A stretch of 64,000 bases of DNA from Streptomyces scabichelini (GTDB lineage: Bacteria; Actinomycetota; Actinomycetes; Streptomycetales; Streptomycetaceae). Location of the stretch: positions 1 through 64,000 of the forward strand of contig NZ_JAAKZY010000010.1 in NCBI RefSeq assembly GCF_011045015.1. The letters are read 5' to 3'. Shown here one piece after another: positions 33,420-40,709 of the stretch; the first letter of the stretch is position 1, and every line of letters begins with the position of its first letter. The translations under genes and the position numbers were made by a program. The notes below the pieces were generated by a model, which was not told the DNA's origin, did no database searches, and saw only the letters and a program-made list of their open reading frames with translations.

Positions 33420-34418
33420 TCAACGTCGAGAACCCGCTTTGACGAGAACCTCGCCCGCCGGAGTCCGGTAGTAGAGCACCGACCGCCCCGCCCGCCGCCG
33501 CTGGACGAGCCCGGCGTCGAGCAGGACCTTCAGGTGGCGGCCGACGGAGCCGAGCCCCTGCCCCGTGACCGCCACCAACTGACTCGTACTCAAGGGGGAG
33601 TCGAGCAGCGCGAGCACGCCGGCCCGTGCGGGTCCTAGTAGCCTGTTCAGGCTCCCGGGGGCGGCGGCCGGCTCGCCCCCGGCCAGTGCGCCGGAGCACG
33701 GATACACGACCGCATACCGGTGCGGCTCCTCCCAGGAGACCCAGCCGTGCCGCTGGGGCGTGACCGGTACGAAGAAGAGCTCGGCGCCGGAGATCTCGCG
33801 CGGCGGATACTCGTGCAGGTTGACCTGGAGCCGGTTCTCGCCCAGCCAGCGCATGCCCGGCCGCATCGCGTCGAGCGCGGCGGCCCAGCCGCCCTGGCTC
33901 AACTGGGCGGTGCGGGCGACGACATCGGCTTCGAGTACGCGTCGCCGCCGGGCCCAGTAAGGGCGTACGGCTTCGGCCCAGACGTACTGGAGCAGGTCGG
34001 CGGCACGGGTGGGAAGGTCGTCGCGGTCCTGGAGGATGCGCGGCAGCGGGTCGCCGCGCAGGGCGTGCGGGCCGCCGCCCAGGGCGACGGCGAGGTGGGC
34101 GCGGGCGGCTTCGGGGGACACGTCCCGTACGCGTGCGACTTCCGCCTCAAAGTCCTCAGGCTCTCCGGTCGGGGTCGGCGTGAGGAAGTCGGCGATCCAC
34201 TCCTTGCCGAGACCGGCCCGGACGAGGGCGGCAGTGACGGGATCGGCGGCCAACCGCCGTCTGTACTCCGTGAGATGGGCATCGAGCCAGGACCGCTCGC
34301 CGGGATGCGCGGCCGTCCCCGCGTGCAGCGTCTTGAGACCGGCGAAGGTCTCGGCGAGCGGGGACAGGACGAAACGGCTCCCGGCGAGGGTGTCGGCGTT
34401 GACCTGCCACCAGCCCAT
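33420..34418 (-). CDS. ArsR-like winged-helix transcriptional regulator (DUF5937 type)
   Basis: A 332-residue protein. A long helical N-terminal region (about 1-250) is followed by a C-terminal winged helix: ALLDSPLSTSQLVAVTGQGL, GSVGRHLKVLLDAGLVQRRR and AGRSVLYYRTPAGE. This inverted arrangement (regulatory region first, HTH last) is typical of ArsR/DUF5937 actinomycete regulators. It is divergent from an MFS gene and a 20-bp palindrome lies between them, so it most likely represses that transporter and itself. No ribosome-binding site is obvious at the ATG. Confidence 0.85.
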   Translation of the reverse strand: MGWWQVNADTLAGSRFVLSPLAETFAGLKTLHAGTAAHPGERSWLDAHLTEYRRRLAADPVTAALVRAGLGKEWIADFLTPTPTGEPEDFEAEVARVRDVSPEAARAHLAVALGGGPHALRGDPLPRILQDRDDLPTRAADLLQYVWAEAVRPYWARRRRVLEADVVARTAQLSQGGWAAALDAMRPGMRWLGENRLQVNLHEYPPREISGAELFFVPVTPQRHGWVSWEEPHRYAVVYPCSGALAGGEPAAAPGSLNRLLGPARAGVLALLDSPLSTSQLVAVTGQGLGSVGRHLKVLLDAGLVQRRRAGRSVLYYRTPAGEVLVKAGSRR

Positions 34419-34453
34419 GCCCGTATGCCCGCCCGCCGCTCACCGTTGTTGTG

Positions 34454-34473
34454 GTTTCGCCTCAGTGCGAAAC
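34454..34473. promoter_or_regulatory. operator between the ArsR-like gene and the MFS gene
   Basis: GTTTCGC and GCGAAAC are perfect 7-bp inverted arms with a 6-bp centre, 36 bp from the regulator start and 39 bp from the transporter start. Confidence 0.7.
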
Positions 34474-34511
34474 ATTAACGGCCGGGATGCGGACGCTCCG
34501 AGACTCCGCTC

Positions 34512-35747
34512 ATGCGCTCCTACCGATCCCTGTTCCGCACACCGGAGTTCACGCCGCTGTTCCTGACCTCCTTGGTCCAAGTGGCCGCGCAGACGATGAG
34601 CGGTCTGGCCCTGGGCACCTTGGTGTACGCGGCCACCGACTCGCCCCTGCTCTCGGCGCTGAGCATGTTCGGGCCGTCCCTGGCCCAGGTTCTGGGCGCG
34701 ACCACGCTCCTGTCGGCGGCCGACCGGCTGCCGCCCCGCGCGACGATCACGGGCATCGCCCTGGCGTTCGCGACGGGTACGGCGATCCTGGCGACGCCCG
34801 TGCCCCTGTGGGCGACCTTCACCCTGATCCTGTTGCTGGGTCTGGTCGCCTCGCTGGGCGGAGGAGTCCGCTGGGGCTTGCTGAACGAGATCCTGCCCAA
34901 GGACGGCTATCTGCTCGGGCGTTCGGTCTTCAACATGGCGACCGGGATCATGCAGATCACGGGGTACGCGACGGGCGGCGCCCTCGTGGCGGTTCTGTCC
35001 CCGCGCAGCACGCTGCTCACGGCCGCGGCTCTGTACCTGGCGGCGGCGATCGTGGCCCGCGTCGGCCTGACCCGCCGCGCGCCCCGAGCGTCCGGCCGCC
35101 CCTCCGTGGCCGAGACCTGGCGTACGAACGCACGCCTGTGGTCGTACGCACCCCGCCGCAACGTCTACCTGCTCCTCTGGATCCCGAACGGACTGATCGT
35201 CGGCTGCGAGTCGCTGTACGTCCCGTACGCTCCCGACCACGCGGGCCTGCTCTTCGCCTGCGCGGCGCTCGGGATGTTCGTCGGGGACGTGACGGTCGGC
35301 CGCTTCCTCCCGACCCGGGTACGGCCCCGGTTCGGCATCCCGCTGCTCCTGCTCCTGGCTGCGCCGTACCTGGTGTTCGCTCTGCGGCCGGGGGTGCCGG
35401 TGGCGGCGGTTGTCGTGGCGGTGGCCTCTGTCGGCTTCGGGGCGAGCCTGGTCCAGCAGGAACGGCTGATGGCCCTCACCCCGTCCGAACTCAGCGGTCA
35501 CGCCCTGGGGTTGCACTCCGCTGGGATGCTCACGATGCAGGGGGTGAGTGCCGGGCTGGCGGGGGCGGTGGCTCAACTGACGTCGGCGGGTGTGGCGATG
35601 GTGGTGATGGCTGTTGCGTCGATCGCGGTGACGGTGTCGCTGTCAGTCGCGGTCGCGGGCCAGCGTGAGGAACGACGTCCAGGTGGCGGGGGTGACGGTG
35701 AAGAGCGGGCCGTCGGGGGTCTTGGAGTCGCGGATGTGGATGGCTGA
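34512..35747 (+). CDS. MFS transporter
   Basis: A 411-residue protein with about 12 helices. The N-terminus RSLFRTPEFTPLFLTSLVQV is typical of small MFS exporters under ArsR control in Streptomyces, and the central loop has RRAPRASGRPSVAETWRTN. The last helix ends at about residue 380. The remaining roughly 30 residues (REERRPGGGGDGEERAVGG and beyond) are encoded antisense to the DUF397 gene and look non-conserved. The native stop may therefore have been lost or displaced, giving a 105-bp overlap with the convergent gene. Confidence 0.85.
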   Translation: MRSYRSLFRTPEFTPLFLTSLVQVAAQTMSGLALGTLVYAATDSPLLSALSMFGPSLAQVLGATTLLSAADRLPPRATITGIALAFATGTAILATPVPLWATFTLILLLGLVASLGGGVRWGLLNEILPKDGYLLGRSVFNMATGIMQITGYATGGALVAVLSPRSTLLTAAALYLAAAIVARVGLTRRAPRASGRPSVAETWRTNARLWSYAPRRNVYLLLWIPNGLIVGCESLYVPYAPDHAGLLFACAALGMFVGDVTVGRFLPTRVRPRFGIPLLLLLAAPYLVFALRPGVPVAAVVVAVASVGFGASLVQQERLMALTPSELSGHALGLHSAGMLTMQGVSAGLAGAVAQLTSAGVAMVVMAVASIAVTVSLSVAVAGQREERRPGGGGDGEERAVGGLGVADVDG

Positions 35748-35888
35748 GGGGTGGGCGGCTACCTCGACGCAGTCGCCGCCCTCGCTGCCGCTGTAGCTGG
35801 ACTTCCGCCAGTCGTAGGCGACTTCGAGGCAGGCGCCGCCCTGATCGCTGCTGTAGGTCGACTTGAACCAGTGCAGTGCGCTGCTCAT
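35643..35888 (-). CDS. DUF397 protein with two domain copies
   Basis: An 81-residue protein with an N-terminal partial DUF397 repeat (WFKSTYSSDQGGACLEVA) and a full second one (WRKSSYSGSEGGDCVEVA, then IHIRDSKTPDGPLFTVTPAT and WTSFL). Its ATG overlaps the TGA of the upstream XRE gene by 4 bp (ATGA), so translation is coupled. The 3' part overlaps the MFS gene on the other strand. Confidence 0.92.
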   Translation of the reverse strand: MSSALHWFKSTYSSDQGGACLEVAYDWRKSSYSGSEGGDCVEVAAHPSAIHIRDSKTPDGPLFTVTPATWTSFLTLARDRD

Positions 35889-36709
35889 TGCTCTCCCAGC
35901 AGACGGTCCAACAGGCCCCTGGTGTCTTCGGTGTTGAGGGCCTGAGTCCGCAGCATCGCATACTTCTGAGCGAGGATCGCCACCTCGTCCGGATCACCGA
36001 CCAGCTGGCTGCCGCGTTGGGTTTCGCTGTAGGCGAGGCGCTGGTGATCGGGCGTCTCCAGCAGAACGAACGGCCCGTCGAGGGCGGCGTGCATGGTGCG
36101 CCCGAACGGCAGGACCTGCAGGGCAAGTCCGGGCAGTTCGGCGTACTCGCGCAGTCGGCGCAGCTGTTCCACGTACACCTCCTTGCCGCCCAAGAAGTCC
36201 TGAAGCACCGCCTCCCAGATTACGAAGCTGGTGGTCGGCGGCACCTTGCGGTGCAGAATCTGCTGGCGCTCGATACGCGCCGCGACCTTCTGCTCGATCT
36301 CGTCCTCGTCGTAGACGGGAACGCGGCTGCGGAAGACCGCCCGGGCGTAAGCCGTCGTCTGCAACTGACCGGGCAGCACCTGGTTCTGGTAGGAGGAGAT
36401 CGCGATCGCCTCCTGCTCGCAGTCGACGAACTCCTCGGCGAAGCGCGGGATCAGGTCCACCTCGGGCATGTTGTCCACGGCTGCGGCCAACACCCCCCTC
36501 GTGTCGAGGATCTTGTCCAGCAGCTCCGCGAAGTCCTCCTTCAGCGGCCGTCTGCCCTGCTCGATCGACGCGATGGTCTCCTCATCCACCAACGCCCGCT
36601 CGGGGAGGGTGCGTTGGGTGAACCCGGCCGCCCGCCTCAGCACAGCCAACTGTGCACCGACCATCTTCATCGCCGACGCGTTCTTGCGCGAACGTTTCCT
36701 GGAGTTCAT
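35885..36709 (-). CDS. XRE family regulator with DUF5753 (second Scr1-type copy)
   Basis: A 274-residue protein. Its N-terminal HTH is VGAQLAVLRRAAGFTQRTLP with EETIASIEQGRRPLKEDFAE. DUF5753 follows with AISSYQNQVLPGQLQTTAYA, RAVFRSRVPVYDEDEIEQKV, RQQILHRKVPPTTSFVIWEA and LQVLPFGRTMHAALDGPFVL. The ATG at 36709 has GGGGAG ten bases upstream. It is translationally coupled to the DUF397 gene and divergent from an RsbW-like ATPase gene, a common three-part actinomycete regulatory module that often affects development or antibiotic production. Confidence 0.92.
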   Translation of the reverse strand: MNSRKRSRKNASAMKMVGAQLAVLRRAAGFTQRTLPERALVDEETIASIEQGRRPLKEDFAELLDKILDTRGVLAAAVDNMPEVDLIPRFAEEFVDCEQEAIAISSYQNQVLPGQLQTTAYARAVFRSRVPVYDEDEIEQKVAARIERQQILHRKVPPTTSFVIWEAVLQDFLGGKEVYVEQLRRLREYAELPGLALQVLPFGRTMHAALDGPFVLLETPDHQRLAYSETQRGSQLVGDPDEVAILAQKYAMLRTQALNTEDTRGLLDRLLGEQ

Positions 36710-36795
36710 GCCGGTCCAACTCCCCACCGCAGTACGTACGTTCACTGCGACAGGCCCGTACAAGAAATCCGTACGAGCACACGCACTGCTCCATA

Positions 36796-37239
36796 ATGAA
36801 CACAGAGCGTGACACTCGTCCCGTGAACAACGAAAACTCACCCGCTCCCCGCGAACGCTTCTACCGGCGCGAACGCCAATCCATCCCGGCGGCAAGGGAG
36901 TTCACAAAGGGCGCGCTGAAGGACTGGGGCGTACCGGCAGAGACGTACGACGATGTCCTGCTGTGCGTCAGCGAACTCACCACCAACGCCCTCCTCCACG
37001 GCGTGCCCCCGGGCCGGGGCTTCCGGCTCTTCCTCCTCCCGTGCGGCGACGGAGCGCTCCGCGTGGAGGTCCACGACAGCGGTGACGGGGAGCCGCGCGT
37101 CGTGCCGTCCGAGGGAGAGTCGGGGCGGGGCCTGCTGCTCGTGTCAGCGGTGGCGGAGAAGTGGGGCGTGGCCGAGCGGGACCCGGGGAAGATCGTCTGG
37201 TGTCAGTTCGGGTCCGCCAGGCGCGAGGGGCGACCGTAG
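36796..37239 (+). CDS. RsbW-like ATP-binding (HATPase_c) protein
   Basis: A 147-residue GHKL-fold protein of the anti-sigma/serine-kinase kind. The N box is LCVSELTTNALLHGV (about 52-66), followed by VEVHDSGDG (G1 box) and SGRGLLLVSAVAEKWGV (G2 region). Such proteins bind ATP and an anti-anti-sigma or regulator partner. It is divergent from the XRE/DUF397 pair, which suggests it belongs to the same switch. The ATG at 36796 is adopted; a GTG nine codons downstream is a weaker alternative. A CATAAT sequence overlaps the start. Confidence 0.85.
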   Translation: MNTERDTRPVNNENSPAPRERFYRRERQSIPAAREFTKGALKDWGVPAETYDDVLLCVSELTTNALLHGVPPGRGFRLFLLPCGDGALRVEVHDSGDGEPRVVPSEGESGRGLLLVSAVAEKWGVAERDPGKIVWCQFGSARREGRP

Positions 37240-37301
37240 GTGCAGAAAGCGTAAAGGGTGCAACTGTTTCCGCTGCCGTACCGCTCTGCTCGTATGTGAA
37301 C

Positions 37302-38438
37302 ATGCGCATGCTCAAGGTCAACCTGGCGATCGCCGCGGTCCTGGTCCTGTTCGTCACCGTGGCAGGCCTTCGCGCCGTGATCGACTCCGGTATGACCTGG
37401 ACGTACGACAAGGTCTTCGAAGAGACCGGCGAGCTGTACGACGTGATGGCGACCGCCGACGACGACATCTGGGTGGCGGGCGACAGCTTTCTGCTGCACG
37501 ACGACGGCAGCGGATGGCAGCGGCGTCCCATGCCGGCGTCGTTCGGCGGCAGCCTCTTCGAGCATGTGCGCTTCGACGCCGTGGGCTCCAGCGGCATCCT
37601 ACTCACGGCGACCATGGAGGAGCCGGAGGAGGGGCAAGCGCCGCACATGGCCCGCTGGGACGGCGCGCGCTGGACGGCGCTGCCCGAGCTGCCCGACGGC
37701 CACCCGGTCGCTGATGTGCGGGCTTTCGCCGCGGACGACATCTGGGTCCTCGATGGCGACGCCGGCGCGTCCCACTGGGACGGCGCCCGCTGGACCGCCA
37801 TCGACCTGCCCGTCGCCGTCACCTCACTCGACGGCGTCGCGTCCGACGACCTGTGGGCGGTCGGACACCACTACCCGCACGGTCCCGACGAGGGTCCGGG
37901 GTTCCCGGGCGCCCAGCCCGCCACCGTGCACTGGGACGGCCGCGCCTGGAAGCCCGTACCGACGCCGGAGTACCACTACGCAGTTCCGGCGCCGGAGCAG
38001 CTCGCCTACTTCACCGAGGTCGTCGCGCTGGCCAAGGACGACATACGTGTCTACGGAGACCACACATCCATCCCCGAGGACGACGAACCCGACCCCGCCC
38101 CGGAGGCCCTCCGGGTGCGCTGGAACGGCACGGGCTGGATCAAGCTGCCGAACTCGAAGGGAGCCTGTTCCGATCTCGGCCGCTGGGTCCGTGACGGTGA
38201 GCGCGGGGTGGTCCTCAGCGCCGGCCGGTACCTCACCGCGGGCGGCAACTGCGAAGGGATCTCGCTGTCAGAGCTGCCGAGCGCCGACTGGATCGAGGCC
38301 GGCTCACAGCAGTCGCTCCGGCTGAACGCCATCGCGGCGGTCCCGGGGACCGACAAGATCCTCGGAGTGGGCTCCGCCGAAGCTGCCCATGACGGCAGTT
38401 CCACGAGCAGATCGGTGATCGTCAGCCTGGAGCGTTGA
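37302..38438 (+). CDS. exported repeat protein with DDIW and WDGxxW motifs
   Basis: A 378-residue protein. It has an N-terminal membrane helix or uncleaved signal (about 5-23) and then beta-propeller-like repeats: DDDIWVAGDSFLLHDDGSGW, MARWDGARWTALPEL, ADDIWVLDGDAGASHWDGAR, SDDLWAVGHHYP and VHWDGRAWKPVP. The alternating DDIW-V-G and W-G-x-W pattern predicts a Kelch-like or sialidase-like propeller outside the membrane. No catalytic residues can be named. GTG 37296 is an alternative start two codons upstream. No Shine-Dalgarno is clear. Confidence 0.72.
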   Translation: MRMLKVNLAIAAVLVLFVTVAGLRAVIDSGMTWTYDKVFEETGELYDVMATADDDIWVAGDSFLLHDDGSGWQRRPMPASFGGSLFEHVRFDAVGSSGILLTATMEEPEEGQAPHMARWDGARWTALPELPDGHPVADVRAFAADDIWVLDGDAGASHWDGARWTAIDLPVAVTSLDGVASDDLWAVGHHYPHGPDEGPGFPGAQPATVHWDGRAWKPVPTPEYHYAVPAPEQLAYFTEVVALAKDDIRVYGDHTSIPEDDEPDPAPEALRVRWNGTGWIKLPNSKGACSDLGRWVRDGERGVVLSAGRYLTAGGNCEGISLSELPSADWIEAGSQQSLRLNAIAAVPGTDKILGVGSAEAAHDGSSTSRSVIVSLER

Positions 38439-38458
38439 AGGTCGCCTTCCCGCAGCCC

Positions 38459-38824
38459 TCAGCGCGCCACGAACTGCGTGAGGATCGCCTGGACTTCGTA
38501 GATGTCGACGCCCTTGGTGAAGGTCTTCTCGATCGGGGCGGGGGTGCCTGAGATCCAGATCTTCAGTTCGGCGTCGAGGTCGAAGTGGCCGGCGGTCTCG
38601 ACGGAGAAGTGGGTGATGCTGCGGTACGGGACGGAGTGGTACTCCGTCTTCTTGCCGGTGATGCCCTGCTTGTCGATCAGGATGAGTCGGCGGTCGGTGA
38701 AGAGGATGGTGTCGCGGATCAGCAGGTACGCGGCGTACACCTGCTCGTCCTGCCCGAGCAGTCGCGCATAGTCGTGCTGGGCCTTCGCCGGATCGATGGT
38801 GTGGGCGTTTCCGAACAGTGCCAT
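38459..38824 (-). CDS. bacterial PH domain protein
   Basis: A 121-residue single bPH domain: GQDEQVYAAYLLIRDTILFT, DRRLILIDKQGITGKKTEYH and SVPYRSITHFSVETAGHFDL, then a short strand and the final helix YEVQAILTQFVA. GGGGGACTTGAC precedes the ATG at 38824. Bacterial PH-domain proteins are soluble oligomers of poorly known function, often linked to membrane stress. It is convergent with the propeller gene, whose stop is 20 bp away. Confidence 0.9.
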   Translation of the reverse strand: MALFGNAHTIDPAKAQHDYARLLGQDEQVYAAYLLIRDTILFTDRRLILIDKQGITGKKTEYHSVPYRSITHFSVETAGHFDLDAELKIWISGTPAPIEKTFTKGVDIYEVQAILTQFVAR

Positions 38825-38880
38825 GTCAAGTCCCCCAGTGGATGGTGAAGTTGGCGGCTCGCGTACCGCCGGCTCACTCT

Positions 38881-39738
38881 TCAGTGTCGCAGGAGGTCGG
38901 CGTAGGCGCGGGTCTGCTCGGAGGCGTTGCGGTGCCAGTCGGCCTGTGTGCGGTGTTCCTCGGCCAGGGAGGGTTCGGCGGTGACGAGCTGGTCGTAGAC
39001 GGTGGCTGTCTCGTCGTGGACGGTCGCGAGGGCGAGCCGGTTGGCGCGTACCGCTTTCGCGTGGCCGCGGTAGGCGGTGAGCAGCGTGAGGGGGTCGTCG
39101 CCGACGGATGACGAGGGGGTCGCCGGGCCCTGGGCGTGCAGGGTGCTGTAATCGGCGTTGAGCTTGTCGGCCTGTGCGTCCAGGTCCATGCGGCGGGTGT
39201 GCAGGGCGGAGCCGCGGGTGCGCAGGCTGGCCTCGTACGCGTGGGAGCCGGGGAAGCGGACCGCGTCCAGGCCCGAGGTGATCGCGTGCGGGCGGTCCGG
39301 GCGCAGGGCGGCGTAGCGGGTGTCCGCTTCCGCCGCCACGTCGAGGGTCTTCAGGTCGGGAGGGAGGGCGCTGCGCCCGGTGGCCGCCCAGGCGTGGACG
39401 TCGCCGTACCACTTCTCGTGGGCGGACTGCCGGGTGATGCCGGCGGCCTCGCCGATCTGGTACCAGGTGGTGCCGCGCTCGCGTTCCGCGACCACCGCCT
39501 CGCGTACCACGTCCTCCACGCGGCGCTGGAGCCGAAGGGCGGTGCGGAGGAGGTCGCCGGGCTCCGGGTCCGGCTCGACCGGTATGGCATCGAGGACGGC
39601 GTCGGCCAGTTGACGGAGGGTCAGGGCCAGGGCGACGCGGGACTCGTCTCGGGGCGACAGCCTGTGGAGCTCGTCCGTGGCGGGGACGGCGGCCGGAGCG
39701 GAGGGCGTTCCGGAGGACGAGTCTGAGGCATCGGTCAT
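38881..39738 (-). CDS. hypothetical protein with an HTH-like segment
   Basis: A 285-residue soluble protein. About residues 85-110 read RERGTTWYQIGEAAGITRQS followed by AHEKWYG, the kind of HTH found in sigma-region-4-like or MarR-like modules. The rest is helical, rich in Ala, Arg and His, without a recognised domain, and a long helical region at about 190-285 could be a coiled-coil. TAGCCT six bases before the ATG at 39738 suggests leaderless expression. Probably DNA-binding; function unknown. Confidence 0.65.
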   Translation of the reverse strand: MTDASDSSSGTPSAPAAVPATDELHRLSPRDESRVALALTLRQLADAVLDAIPVEPDPEPGDLLRTALRLQRRVEDVVREAVVAERERGTTWYQIGEAAGITRQSAHEKWYGDVHAWAATGRSALPPDLKTLDVAAEADTRYAALRPDRPHAITSGLDAVRFPGSHAYEASLRTRGSALHTRRMDLDAQADKLNADYSTLHAQGPATPSSSVGDDPLTLLTAYRGHAKAVRANRLALATVHDETATVYDQLVTAEPSLAEEHRTQADWHRNASEQTRAYADLLRH

Positions 39739-39750
39739 GGCGTCAGGCTA
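39739..39750 (-). promoter_or_regulatory. candidate leaderless -10 box
   Basis: TAGCCT (39750-39745) is separated by six bases from the ATG at 39738. No ribosome-binding site is present. Confidence 0.4.
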
Positions 39751-39817
39751 GACCTGACATCCGGTCCGCGTCGGGCTTTGCCGATGGGGCCCCTAGCCGT
39801 ACTCCGTCATTACTCCG

Positions 39818-40522
39818 TCATTCGTCTTCCGGGGCTTCCAGCTCCATCAGCCGCTCCGCGATGTCGTCCGCCCACTCCTGAGCCCACCGGCGGAGGTCTG
39901 TGATCGCCTCGCCGTCGTCCAGTCCGTGGGCGACGAACTCCCTGTCGTCGATCCACTCCGTGCCGGACAGGCGGGTCTGGAGATCGGTGAGGTCGAAGGT
40001 GTCGGGGGCGTGGCGGCGGCCCAGTTCTTCGAGTTCGGGGCGGCTCCAGCGGGCCGCGGCGGCTCGGACGTCGACGAGGTCGCGGACGAGGCCGCGATCG
40101 GCGAGGGCGCGGACCTTCGTTCCGACGACGTCTTCTAGGGAGAGGGTCAGTCCGTACTCGGTCTGTACGGGCGGATGCCAGAGGGCTTCCTTGTACAGGT
40201 CGACCTCGTACTCAGCGTCGCTCCCCGGCTCGGCGTCGCTCCCCGGCTCGGCGTCGCTCCCCGGCTCGGTGACGATCAGCCGTGCGGCGAGCGGTTCCGC
40301 ATCCGATGCCCGTACCTCCCAGCCCCGCTCCTCCAGCACCGCGCCCACATCGGCGGCGATCTTCTCCAACGCCTCCGGGCTCTCGGTGGCGAACTCCAGG
40401 TCCTGGCTGAGCCGCTCGACCAGCCCGTGCGCCCGTACGGCGGTCCCGCCGGTGAGCGCGAGCGGATAGGGAGCGCCCGCGGCGAGCACGTCGGCGAGCA
40501 GGCGGCGGTACGGGTGGGCCAT
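39818..40522 (-). CDS. AbiEii/AbiGii-type nucleotidyltransferase, orphan
   Basis: A 234-residue protein of the nucleotidyltransferase AbiEii family. The active-site start ALTGGTAVRAHGLVERLSQD is followed by LEF; the usual family motif is GG-x-A-x-R-x(4-8)-R-S-x-DLE. A later LEDVVGTKVRALADRGLVRD is typical. In AbiE systems this protein is the toxin, countered by AbiEi. No AbiEi-like wHTH gene adjoins it; the neighbour at 38881 does not look like AbiEi. Residues around 87-104 hold three copies of PGSDAE from an 18-bp tandem repeat. GATAAT lies six bases from the ATG, so translation is probably leaderless. Confidence 0.82.
   Translation of the reverse strand: MAHPYRRLLADVLAAGAPYPLALTGGTAVRAHGLVERLSQDLEFATESPEALEKIAADVGAVLEERGWEVRASDAEPLAARLIVTEPGSDAEPGSDAEPGSDAEYEVDLYKEALWHPPVQTEYGLTLSLEDVVGTKVRALADRGLVRDLVDVRAAAARWSRPELEELGRRHAPDTFDLTDLQTRLSGTEWIDDREFVAHGLDDGEAITDLRRWAQEWADDIAERLMELEAPEDE
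40221..40273 (-). repeat. 18-bp tandem repeat x3 inside the AbiEii-type gene
   Basis: Three in-frame units of CTCCCCGGCTCGGCGTCG (plus-strand reading; the third is partly diverged) encode PGSDAE repeats. Confidence 0.9.
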
Positions 40523-40534
40523 GCACCGATTATC
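40523..40534 (-). promoter_or_regulatory. leaderless -10 box of the AbiEii-type gene
   Basis: GATAAT (40534-40529) followed by six bases and the ATG at 40522. This is the best -10 match of its kind in the window. Confidence 0.5.
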
Positions 40535-40709
40535 GACCGGGGGTTTCGGCTGTGCGCTCCGTGGCCCACGTGGGAGTGATCGCCTCATCACCCTCCGTTC
40601 AACTTTCCCCGTGCGCTCGGGACCCCTCCCCAGTCATCTGGGGGAGCATAAGGAACCCGTAAAGGGTCAAGAAGTCCTGTCCGTACGGCAGTTGGGGGAG
40701 TGAATCGGT

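Noticed and set aside
38881..39738. AbiEi antitoxin partner for the AbiEii-type gene
   Set aside because: The HTH segment is central and not an N-terminal wHTH, and the rest of the protein does not resemble AbiEi; it is also downstream with its own start signal.
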